A stretch of DNA of 64,000 bases from Channallabes apus (lineage: Eukaryota > Chordata > Actinopteri > Siluriformes > Clariidae). The position numbers were made by a program, and so were the translations under genes. The notes beneath the pieces were generated by a model. It searched no databases and was not told the origin of the DNA. It saw nothing but the letters and a program-made list of their open reading frames with translations. The stretch covers positions 10,927,001 through 10,991,000 of the forward strand of contig CM060112.1 in NCBI GenBank assembly GCA_030522415.1. Reading direction: 5' to 3'. Shown here piece by piece: positions 39,614 through 51,198 of the stretch (positions are counted from its first letter, which is position 1; the number at the start of each line of letters is the position of its first letter).

Positions 39614-39985
39614 ATGGAAGAAAGACAGAAAAACAAACATCAATTCAGTGAAAATTAATGTAATATCTGTAAAGGTAGACCATGTACATGATGACTTGTG
39701 CTTAAAATATTTTTTGAGATTTTGTAAAAAAAAAAAAAAATGGCTGTACTCACACAGATTTGTTTAATATAAAACAGAAAACAATCTTGTTCTAAATTCA
39801 TATACTTCTACTTCATGAGATCAGCTTGTACTGTGCTTGCCCCCCCCCCCCCCCCCCCCCATTGCTTCATACTGAATGGAATTTAATGATGTATATTAAA
39901 ATTTAAGAAATAGGAACAAATGTTTTATTGTGGCATGCTGCAAAAACTATAATAGATACTGTTTAACTATCTATATATTTAACTA
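37721..39985. other. Intergenic, no gene seen
   Basis: AT-rich. It holds poly-G (37917-37932), (AAAT)n near 39018-39050, (GAAA)n at 39579-39613 and a poly-C tract (39840-39860). No exon supported. Confidence 0.5.
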
Positions 39986-39989
39986 TTTA

Positions 39990-40185
39990 ACAATTGATTG
40001 GTTATTTAACAAGCTCAGCAGCAACCTCATTTGCCCTCTCATCTATTCCCAACCACTCAGCATTCAGCATCATTAGTATATTAATCACTGGCCTGATCAT
40101 TTGTCATCATCTGTTTCTCACTGGTTCTTGCCTAAAGTTAAATTTTTTTTAATGCTTGAATGATTCATAGGTCACTGTGTGGCTT
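39990..40185 (-). repeat. Unclassified interspersed repeat, copy 2 (reverse)
   Basis: Reverse copy of the repeat at 36160-36385: GCAACCTCATTTGCCCTCTC, CCACTCAGCATTCAGCATCA, ATCATCTGTTTCTCACTGGT, TGCTTGAATGATTCATAGGT. Confidence 0.7.
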
Positions 40186-40875
40186 AACGAACAAAAAGCA
40201 TTCCTCTGAAACTGCTTGAGTACAGGAACTGGGCTGAAAATGAGAGACAAAAAGGGCTAGAAACCTATTTCTTTAAATAGATTTAATTTTTACATTTTTT
40301 AAATTTAATTAAAAAATTATATATATATATATATAAGAAATTAAGGGGGAACTTTTGCACTATACTTTGTCTATTGCCTCCTATCCTCAATATACTTTAA
40401 TGCCTTGCTTTTATTCATCTTATCTACAGCAGTGCAGGAGTGATACCATCTTTTCTCATATGGTGCCCAGTGTATGCGCTGTGTCAATTTATGTGGTTAG
40501 TGAGGTGTATAAATCAAGAAAATCAGCAGGTCATATAACCAACGCACTGGCTCATTGGTTAGCATTCCAGTGATAATGGTTTGTTATCTAATCATGGTTT
40601 ATAGTCTCTACAAACCACCCGTGCCATTTCACTTTCAGTGAGTTCAGTAACTAAACCAGACCCTACCACCTCTATCTGTTGTTGCATAAACCGTTATATT
40701 ACTTGACTGTCACTGGTGCTGACAAGTTAGATTTCAGGGAAAAAGACCAAAACCCGCTGCATCGTTAAGCTGAAGAGTCATTCATGTACTTCCTTCTGCT
40801 GACAATCTTCAGCATTTTAGTCACTTGTACTGTAAATCGTGTCTGGAGATTTGTGATTTATAGGTCTGTCAATTA

Positions 40876-40888
40876 TTTATATATACAG

Positions 40889-40962
<74 letters not shown>
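40876..40962. repeat. (TA)n microsatellite
   Basis: Long TA tract ending in (CA)n, directly beside a Tc1-like relic. Confidence 0.9.
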
Positions 40963-40976
<14 letters not shown>

Positions 40977-41320
40977 TGGGCAAAGTTGTTGGCACCCCTG
41001 AACTTTTTCCAGAAAATCAAGTATTTCTCACAGAAACGTATTGCATTATCACATGTTTTGGAACAAAATAAAATAAGCCAATTTTACATCATGTCATCTG
41101 GAGTAAGTAACATGTGTGGGCAATATACAAATCACACCTGAAAGCAGATAAAAAGGAGAGAAGTTCACTTAGTCTTTGCATTGTGTGTCTATGTGTGCCA
41201 CACTAAGCATGGACCAAAATTGTTGAAAAATATCTAAAGGTTACAAGTCCATCTCCTCCAGAGATCTAGATTTGCCTTTGTCCACAGTGCGCAACATTAT
41301 CAAGAAGTTGCTATGCATAT
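40977..41320 (+). mobile_element. Tc1-like transposon 5' relic
   Basis: Starts GGGCAAAGTTGTTGGCACCC and keeps Tc1-type sequence including ACATTATCAAGAAGTT near 41293. It is cut off at a TA tract. Confidence 0.55.
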
Positions 41321-41450
41321 ATATATATATATAAAAGAATCCTATGAACAGCATTCTTCAAGTGGCCCCTTCCTTAAATAACTAGGCAGTATTCAGTACA
41401 TATATACACTTATACATACTGTAAGCACTTTCATTGTGGCCCCTTCCTTT

Positions 41451-41454
<4 letters not shown>

Positions 41455-41494
<40 letters not shown>

Positions 41495-41497
41495 CAG

Positions 41498-41551
<54 letters not shown>
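41455..41551. repeat. (TA)n microsatellite
   Basis: Two TA tracts separated by GCAGCTT. Confidence 0.9.
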
Positions 41552-41557
<6 letters not shown>

Positions 41558-41948
41558 AAATCTGCTATCGGGTCCCTGGGTTGTCTCGGTTGTCACGATC
41601 CTGAGAAGCCCAGCCTTGAAGAACTTCATAATGGATATTTAGTTTTGTTTTATCGATGTGCAGTGGCCGTGTGGTTAGGGTTCTGGATTCCTTATCGCCA
41701 GGTTGTAAGTAGGGGTTTAGTAAATGTAAATTTTTGGCTCAGTTCCCATATAATTTGCATTTTGTTACACATGATTGATGCAGTGGAACATGAAATTTCT
41801 CAGTCAAGGATTTTCACACAGTTTCAATTCCAAACAATTTTTTTTAAGTTTCTGTAGTCTGCAGACCTCCCTGACCTGGGAAAGGAGGTCTGTCTTCATG
41901 AGAAAGGTCTCTCAAGCACCTTGGGTCACTGTCTGTCTGGCTTTGATG

Positions 41949-42416
41949 CTAGTTCCGATCACTAGTTCCGGTTTCTGCAAACCTTCCTTCTGTCCACATG
42001 TTTCCATCTAAAGCAGTAGGAGTTAAAAAGGGAAATCCGTTCACAAGATCCATAGATACAGGTCTTCCATCCACAGTCAAGCAGTTTGGCAGAGATGCAT
42101 GCATTCCTTGATTTAGAAACAAATGCTGTCCAAACGTATCAAATACGGGCGAGCAGAAATCCACCCAAGGAGGCTCATCTTCTTCCCTCTCGGCCACCTC
42201 ACACGCCGCCTCCGCTCCTTGAGAAATCATGATTTGTGGTTTATAAGAACAGACCGTCCAGTCTTGCACAACCGTCGTCTCATCTGTGGTTAATTCTTTG
42301 TGCACGATGGGGTACGAGACCTTCCTTTCCACAGGTGGACTGTAGTCCTCAACTGGGGATAATGGTGGGTCGTTGTCCACGGGTTGCCAGCACAGATCAG
42401 AACCACATCTCTCATC
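41949..42416 (-). CDS. il23r: il23r coding exon 11 (cytoplasmic tail)
   Basis: Acceptor TTTTTGTTCTTAG|GATGA, phase 0. Encodes 155 residues and TAG. Tyrosines at 452 (EDYSPP), 462 (VSYPIV) and 485 (CSYKPQIM). The tail is shorter than in human. Confidence 0.9.
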   Translation of the reverse strand, partial: DERCGSDLCWQPVDNDPPLSPVEDYSPPVERKVSYPIVHKELTTDETTVVQDWTVCSYKPQIMISQGAEAACEVAEREEDEPPWVDFCSPVFDTFGQHLFLNQGMHASLPNCLTVDGRPVSMDLVNGFPFLTPTALDGNMWTEGRFAETGTSDRN

Positions 42417-45400
42417 CTAAGAACAAAAACAAGCCTGATCATGTGTATATAGTAAATTGACGAAAAAATTAGTTTTTGAAAAAAAGCAATGGCAGGAACA
42501 TTTGAGACACAACTGTTCCAAAGTCTTGAACCCACTTAATTCCTCATATTTTGCTTTCAAAGAGCAAGACTTTCTTGTATTTTTTTTTTTTTTATGTAGA
42601 CTTGAGGAACAGGACTCTTTTTGTCTCTTGTTTTCAGCCAAGTCCCAATACTTGAGTGGTTTCAGAGGAATGTTTTTTTTTGTTTGTTTGCTTGTTGCAC
42701 CACACAGTGACCTATGAATCATTCAAGCATAAAAAAAAATCTAACTTAAGGAGAAGCAGGTGCTGAATGTTGAGTAGGTGGTACAGACGAGAGGGGAAAT
42801 GAGGTTGCTGCTCCGGTTGTTAAATAAACAACCAGATTTTAAATCATATCTTTAGGCATTTTGCAGCCTAAAAGTAAAAAGTTTTTAAAAAATTCCACAA
42901 TTCTTTAATTTCATCTACATCAATTTTTTAATTGAGAGGTGACTCAAGACTTGGCTATCCAAGCTACTGGCTATCCAAGTAGTGAAGTTCGCTATCTACA
43001 GTGAATCGACTCATTTTTTTTGGAAGTAAAAATGGTTAAATGTGATGATTCTCGAGAAGAATGATGTTGTTTGTGTCTAATTAAGAAAATCATGAGTCAT
43101 GCAACTGTCACATAAATAGACAAAGTTCTGTACACTTCCATAATTTGCTGTAAATCTCTTCTATCTATTCGCTACATCGACTTGACACGACTCAGGTTTT
43201 CAGCAGTACCCGGTCCTCAGTACCCCTCCATGTCTATTTTCACACCTTCCCCACAACATGTAACGTGGTGTTACTTCTGCAATGTTAAACCTTTTGCTGT
43301 AATTGCTTTTAACTTTGCAAGCTGCTGTCAGATGTGACCCCAATGCTTTTTCAAAGCGGTCACATTCTGCTTGCCTTGCAACCACCTTCCATAGGCTTTA
43401 CATGTAAAAGTGGTGGTTGAGAAAATACCAAATGTGAAAGCACCTTTACATACAAGTGTAAGTGCCACACTGTTCTGTGTAAACCTATAGAATCCACTCG
43501 TCAAAAACTACATACATTTAAACTAAGAACGTTGATATGGTTGGATTAAATAGAAATTTCATCCAAATGAAATTGTTGGGAAAATGAAAACTAAGCCCAC
43601 CTCTACGTATTCTTAATCTCAAACTTTTACAAAATCATAATCACGAAGAGCTGAAAATGACAGAATTAGTTATTGTATGTGTCTAAATGAAAATATTCAA
43701 GCTGATCCAGCACTTTCCCCAAGGATGAAAAAAAGAAATCAGTCTTTTTTTACATTTCTGTTTGAAATATATCATCCCTTAAACATACAGTAATACAGTT
43801 AATACAGTATAGTCATAAAGATTCCTAGCTTTGCAGTTTGGTACCGTGTCTGATGTAAGCTTCTGCATAATTCTCCTTAGACATAATTAAATCCTAGTCT
43901 TAGTTTGTTGATTAATTAGCAAAATACCATATATATGAGCACAAACCTAAACATTTAGAGATTATAAACATTATAAAACACCAGGGATGTGCAAAGCATT
44001 TAGAACATGTAGGTACCTTCAGTAATTTAATGCAACAGAGGTATAAAGCTAATGAGTCATACATTAGTTGTGGGAAAGAGTAGTGGAGGCTAGGTTAAGG
44101 ACAGAGGTGAGAATTTGTGAGCAGCAATATGGTTTTATGCCTAGAAAGAGTACATCAGATGCAGTATTTGCTTTGAGGATGCTGGTGGAGAAGTACAGAG
44201 AAGGTAATAAAGAGTTGCATTGTGTCTTTGTAGATTTAGAGAAAGCGTACGACAGGGTGCTGAGAGAGGAGCTGTGGTGTTGTATGAGGAAGTCTGGAGT
44301 GGCAGAGAAGTATGTTAGAGTGGTGCAGGACATGTATGAGAGCTGTAAGACAGTGGTAAGATGTGCTGTGACAGAAGAGTTCAAGGTGGAGGTGGGTCTG
44401 CATCAAGGATCGGCTCTAAGCCCCTTTTTGTTTGCTCTAGTGATGGACAGGATGACAGATGAAGTTAGACAGGAGTCTCCATGGACTATGATGTTTGCAG
44501 ATGACATTGTGCTTTGTAGCGAGAGCAGGGAACAGGTAGAGGAAAATTTGGAGAGGTGGAGGTACGCTCTGGAAAGCAGAGGAATGAAGGTTAGCCGCAG
44601 CAAGACGGAATACATGTGTGTGAATGAGAGGGACCCAAGAGGAACAGTGAGGCTACAGGGAGCAGAGGTAAAGAAGGTGCAGGATTTTAAGTACTTAGGG
44701 TCAACGGTCGAGAGCAACGGAGAGTGTGCAAAGGAGGTGAAGAGATGAGTACAGGCAGGTTGGAATGGGTGGAGAAAAGTGTCAGGTGTTTTGTGCGATA
44801 AAAGAGCATCAGCGAGAATGAAAGGAAAGGTGTACAGGACAGTGGTGAGACCAGCAATGCTCTACGGCTTAGAGACAGCGGCACTGAAGAAAAGACAGGA
44901 GGCAGAGCTAGAGGTAGCAGAGCTGAAGATGTTGAGGTTCTCTTTGGGAGTGACAAGGGTGGATAGGATCAAGAATCAGTTCATAAGAGGGACAACCCAT
45001 GTGAGATGTTTTGCAGATAAAGTCAGAGAGGCCAGATTGAGATGGTTTGGACATGTTCAGAGGAGAGAGTGTGAATATATCGGTAGAAGGATGCTGAGGT
45101 TGGAACTGCCAGGCAGGAGGTCTAGAGGAAGACCAAAGAGGAGATTCATGGATGCAGTGAGAGAGGACATGAAGTTAGTTGGTGTGAGAGAAGAGGATGC
45201 AGAGGATAGGGTTAGATGGAGGCAGATGATTCGCTGTGGCGACCCCTGAAAGGGAACAGCCGAAAGACAAAGAAGAAGAAGAAGAGGTACCTTCAGTAAT
45301 TTGATGGCATTGCTGTTTCCAAGCTTGGGTAAGTTCTGAAAAAGCCAAGAGGGTCCCATTGACACACAGACCTTCCTTATTCTGTAAAAAAAACAAACAA

Positions 45401-48400
45401 GGAATTACAACGGCTTGTAGTTAGTTAAGACATTTACAACTTTAGTGATCAGATTCTAAAAGAGAATGTTCATGGCCAAATCCCAAATTCAGTAAAACTG
45501 TTATATTTGAAATTTAATTTCTATTTCTATTTCCTTCAATTTCTACTCAACTCATCCTGTACCAGTTCCATTTTTTTGTATAACACTTTTAACAATGGTC
45601 AATGTTGCAAAGCAGCTTTATAAAATCAAAAGAAAATATGGAACTTAGTATATTAGTATTAGGTGGCACGATGGTATAGTGGTTAGGACTGTCGTCTTGC
45701 ACCTTCAGGGTCCAGGTTCGATTCCCAGCCAGGCTCAATTCTCCTCTCTGCATGCATGGAGGGTGGGTTTCCTCCGGGTTCTCCGCTTTCCTCCCACAGT
45801 CCAAAGATGCGCAGGTGAGGCTAATTAGTGTTCACAATTTGCCCATAGTGTGTGAATAATCATGTGAATGTGTGTATGTATGTGTGTGCCCTATGATGGA
45901 TTGGCACACTGTCCAGGGTGTACCCCGCCTTGTGCACTAGGCCTCCTGGGATAGGCTCCAGGTCCCCACGACCCTGAATACAGGATAAAGCGGTATAGAT
46001 GATGAGTGAGTAAGAGTATGAAATCATAACGATCAGATTGTGCCTGATGAGGAAGCCGAGGGCAACGGTGGCAAAGGAAGTCTTTAAATGAATATGGAGT
46101 CCAGTTTGCTATTGGAGGCTCAGGTACAAGAATGTAGAAAACTCTACATGTGCATCCATAAGCCAAAACTGCAGCTCTTGTGGGATGTTCCCAGTCTGCA
46201 GTCGTGAGAACTCACTTAAAAGTGGTGCAAGGAATTAAAACTGGTGCAAGTGGCAAAAAGGTCAAGAGCAGCCAAGACTCACAGATGCACATGGGAGTGC
46301 ACAGTAGGTTGATCCAATATAAGAAGTGTTGTACGTAGTGTACTAGAGTCCATAGAAAGGAACTGATGACACAAGTTTGAGTGTATGTAGGCTGGTATAT
46401 TGTATATACACAATGCTCTTGTCATTATGTGTCTTTTGTTCTGTTTTATTTAACATAATGATATGCTATTCTTGTCTTTTATGGTTACCTTACATGTAAT
46501 GTACTTTTGCTTTTCTTAAATCTTTCTCTATATAAGGCAATTTGAATGAACTCTGACTATGAACTGCACTTTGTCTTACCTTTGTCGTGTACATTTCAAG
46601 TACATTAGATTCACAATGATAATTAAGGGAACAGCGATTATTAGGCAAATCCCGACTACAAGTCCATCTGAAAACAAAAAATTGTATATGTAAAATTTAG
46701 GAACATACTGTATACGATGAAGGAAGGATTAAAAGCAAAAACATTATGGCGATGGAATAGTCGGTTGTATGAGTAGTTATTTTCATTTTTTTAACACCAC
46801 TTATGGTAGATTTCTTTAGACAGAACCTTGTTTAATTCTGATTGGACTTGCACACCTAACCCTACCTGTCTTTCTAGAGCTATGTATACATAGAGGTTTA
46901 TTTTATGATAATGATAATTGCTACTCATGACCGATTTAATACATGACAACATCAATTAATCTGTACGATATGGATAACTGTTGCTAAATCTATCAAGGGC
47001 CTTCTTAAGCGACTTACGTTTTGTTTTTTCTGCGCGAGATGGCACTGGTGAGATCTGTGGACCAACATGAGGTCCGATATCTTCGAGTGATGTCTCAGTG
47101 TCTGTAAATAGAGGATTGTGACAATAGAATTACAGATTTTATTTATTTATTTATTTATTTGTATAGTGCTTTTAACAATGGAATTTGTCATAAAGCATAA
47201 ATGGCAGTTGCAAATTTTATCATATGTTAAAAAAATCACAGTCTGTATATCAGTCAAGTGCGATTGAAGCCCTATTTGGACTGGATTAGTTATACATGAT
47301 GACTAATGGAGCTCTCTGATTTTCTTGTCCTGGTCTTTAATGTCAGTCCTTTTTTATTGAATTTCTAACATTTAAATGGAATGTACAGTACATCAGTCAG
47401 CCATAACATTAACCCCACTGCCAGGTGAATTCACCAAAATTGCTTATCAAATATATATCACTAAACTGATGACAGGATCAAAGGCACCCAGGCGTAGATC
47501 AAAGTGCCAGCCCATCTGGTCTGATCCCACAGAAAAGCCGATGCATCACAAATAGCAGCAAATAGCAAATAACCCTAACCCTAACCCTAAGTCAATGCAA
47601 GCCATGATAGAAAGGCACCAGAACGCCCAATGCACAAAAACTTGCCAGTCCAGCAGGCAAAGACGTTAGAACTGTTGACCCCGCCTCTAAACTGCCCAGA
47701 TCCCAATCCGATCAAGAATCCATGAGATATCTTGGACAAACAAGCCTGATCCACAGTGACCTCGGCACCCAAAATATCCCCTCCCTGCCAATGTCCTCAT
47801 GCCAGACACCAGAGCACACCCCAAAGGACTTGTGGAGTCATGGTCCGAGGGGCCAGAGCTGCCCTTTTGGCACAAGCTAAACCCAAAACCAAGGTTTTAA
47901 TATTAATAATTTTAAAGTTTTGGTTGACCATTGTATAGATCCTCCTGAGACCCAGCAATACAGTTTTGTCCTCTGTGGGGGACATGATACTGTGGTCTAT
48001 ATTTCAAACACCATGCATGCAGTGTGTTTGTTTCCTAATGTACTGTAAAGAGTACATATTGGGCTTTCTATTGATGTCACAAAAGTGGGGGTGTGGCCAA
48101 CAGATCACTGTCTTTCTAAATTGGCGGTGATTGCAGCAAGCACATTTTATGGCAGTATGAGGTTTAACTGATCAAATTTTTAAATAAGGGCATGTTAATT
48201 TTAAGCCTTTCAAAATACACATTTAACTCCATGTCCTTTGTAGGGGACAGTGGGACTTGCCCTCAAATACACTAAGCTTCATATGTAATGGGCAGGAAAG
48301 ACAATGCATTAGAAGGGACAGATTTTTTAAACTTCGCCAGTCCATGAAATGACATTGCCATCCTGGATGACCAGAAAAAAAGAGGATGCTCTTTGGAAGG

Positions 48401-51164
48401 TCAGGTCTCTTTTAAACTGAAACCAACAGTCAACAAGGCTGCCTCAATTGATCAAGATCCCTCAAAGCTGGCAAAGATGAGCAAATGATTCCTTTTACAG
48501 GTCAGTGTCCTGTGCGCCAATGTGAGCCTAGGAAACCAAATCTCACAGGTCGCAGGGCCTTTGTGTTTACCAGTCCCAGTGGTTGGGGCTACAGGAGTCA
48601 AAACACATTTCAAGACAAGCAGTTGGGGATTGGAAGAAATGCTGTTATTTGCATGGCAGGGTCACTACCAAGAGGAGCCCACGTATACCTAGACCGGTAT
48701 TTCACCTCTATCAAAGTGCTGGATTGCTTAAATGAATCTTCATCTTTTCTTTAGACCTGTAAGTCTTAAATGTCCAGTGACAATGAACAGGAGAGAGGCG
48801 CATCAGAGATGATAGTCAGGAAACACTCAGAGATTGCTATAACGAAATGTCTGGACAACAAGAAAGGTCCTTTGGCATCTTCCATCCATGGAATCGAGCC
48901 TCAGGATATCTGCCCAAGATGGTTAACAAAAGACAAGCGCCATGTTACTGCATCTACAGTATACCTGTTGTTGTAACAGAGTTTAATAAAAACATGGGCG
49001 GAGTGGACCACATGATCAGCCTCTATCCAAAGTCAAGCTGCAGAAGGAAATGGACTGTCCACACAATCATATGTTGCTTTGATCTGGCTGCCACAAACAG
49101 TTGGATCCAGTACAGATCAAACCACCAGCCACCAGGAAAGACCAAACTTTTTGCATACATATGTATTTTATTAGGGCCTAAGCACTATGACATGAGCACT
49201 ATGTCATCATAGATGTTTTCCTAGGAATGTTTTTTTTCAGCATTTTGGGCTTATTGGGGGTATCAACATGGTCAAAAATTTATAAAACTTGGCAGACATT
49301 GAAATCTGCTGCCATTAGGATGGCAGAAAGTCTGGGCCCCGGGTGTGGCTCCAGACCCTGACATGAGATTTTGCTGCATACTGTAGCTCATACACACTTG
49401 CATGAATGACAGCTCATTGAGCTAAACAAATTTCACATTGCATGTCATGGGCTCGACTCAACAGGAAGTCAGTTATTTTGTCTGCCAAAACACACCCGAA
49501 GGAATTCAATACAACCTTCGTAGGAAATGATACAATGGACACCGAACCGAGCCTATGTGATCTAACGTCATTGAGGATGCAAATTTTTGATATCTCAAAC
49601 TGGTCAGCTGTGCTGATGCCTTAAACACACCAAAAAGTAGTTAAGAACGTTCCGTGGAACATCATATTGAGTGACATCACGTTCAGTGACATCACATTGA
49701 TTGACATCATAGCTTTGCATAGGCGGTGATGGCACACGGTGCTTGGGCCCGCCCATTGTTGCTTCCAACTACAGTATATTACTTATTATATTATAATTAT
49801 ATAACTATATTATTTATTACTAAATAGAAATAAAATTCATTGTAGTTCTATCGACAAAGCAAGACCCAGTGTCCATTACAAGGGACATGTTATAACTAAT
49901 AAATAAATGAGACAAAATATGTGAGACATCTCACAGACTTATGTTATATAAAAAAAAATTAAATATGAAAACTTTTTTTCTTTCGGGTCTCAGGAGGATA
50001 GAGTATACTGCACTTTCCATTTAAATTCATATTGGTATGTCGGTAATAATTACACTATATTCTTTACGTAAAAGGAGTACTGAGTTAAGAAGCAGAACAA
50101 TAAATATAGATACTATTTAAAAGGCTGAGTCAAGGAAGTGATATTTCCGGTTGTTCCTATCACAGGTAGATCTCACAAACATGTTAAGTTGTTAATATAA
50201 CCTGTTAATGAACACACACACAACATCAAGTGGCTATAATAAGGGTACAAGTCCGTAAGAGTTAAAAATATGAGGCATTCACAGTATGGTTAAGGCACTG
50301 AAACCTATATTTTAATATATAATTAATATAATTGAGTGATCCAAATGTCCTATTTAAGAGATTATGTCTTCCACTACCTAACAGAAATCTGCAACCTGCA
50401 ATTACAGTACACCTCTTTCATGAAACACCTGACGTATGTCATAAACGAGTGGTGTTCACATCAAACCGGGACTTTTGATTAAATTGTTCTGTGAAGTGTC
50501 AAACTGATTGACATATCCAGAAGACGTCGAGCACGGTACGCTGGTGAGACTCTTAGCCGCATTTGAATGGTTCAAATATTTTCGTAGATCTGTGAATGAG
50601 AGAGATCCGGCTGAGGAGGCTCATAGCCATTCAGAACATACAAATCCTTAAAAAAATGGACTGATGACTTGAGGAAGAGACACATCTGTCTGTTAAATCT
50701 ATACACAAAATCATTTACCAACACTGCTTACACATTACAGGAACTCGACTGGGAGTTATTACCACATCCCCTGTACAGTCCTGACATCAATATAAGCCGT
50801 TTCCATATAATTAGGTCAGTAAAGGAGTTCCTAGGAGGCCAGAGTTTCAGACATGAAGCAGGAAGTCTGGTCACAGGAGAAAACTTTCTACCTTGATGTT
50901 ATCCAAGCTCTGGTAAAACCGCTAGTATAACATGTATATAAGACTTACTTATATAGAAAGATAAAGGGAGTTTTAACTCTCATAAATGTGTTCTTTTACT
51001 CCGCACCATCAGAAGTCCTGGTTCGTCTTCGTATATGATATTATATAGACATATATAATTATGCTGTATACGGTTACACATACAAATATCTATAAAGTAG
51101 TCCATAGATGGAGTGTGATACCTTTTACACTCCACTTCACACCACATGATTGCTTTGCCTACAG

Positions 51165-51198
<34 letters not shown>

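Noticed and set aside
41641..41730. tRNA-like stretch (GTGTGGTTAGGGTTCTGGAT)
   Set aside because: Probably a decayed family C SINE head, too short to call.
44064..44717. Minus-strand frames over the LINE
   Set aside because: Antisense of the reverse transcriptase pseudogene.
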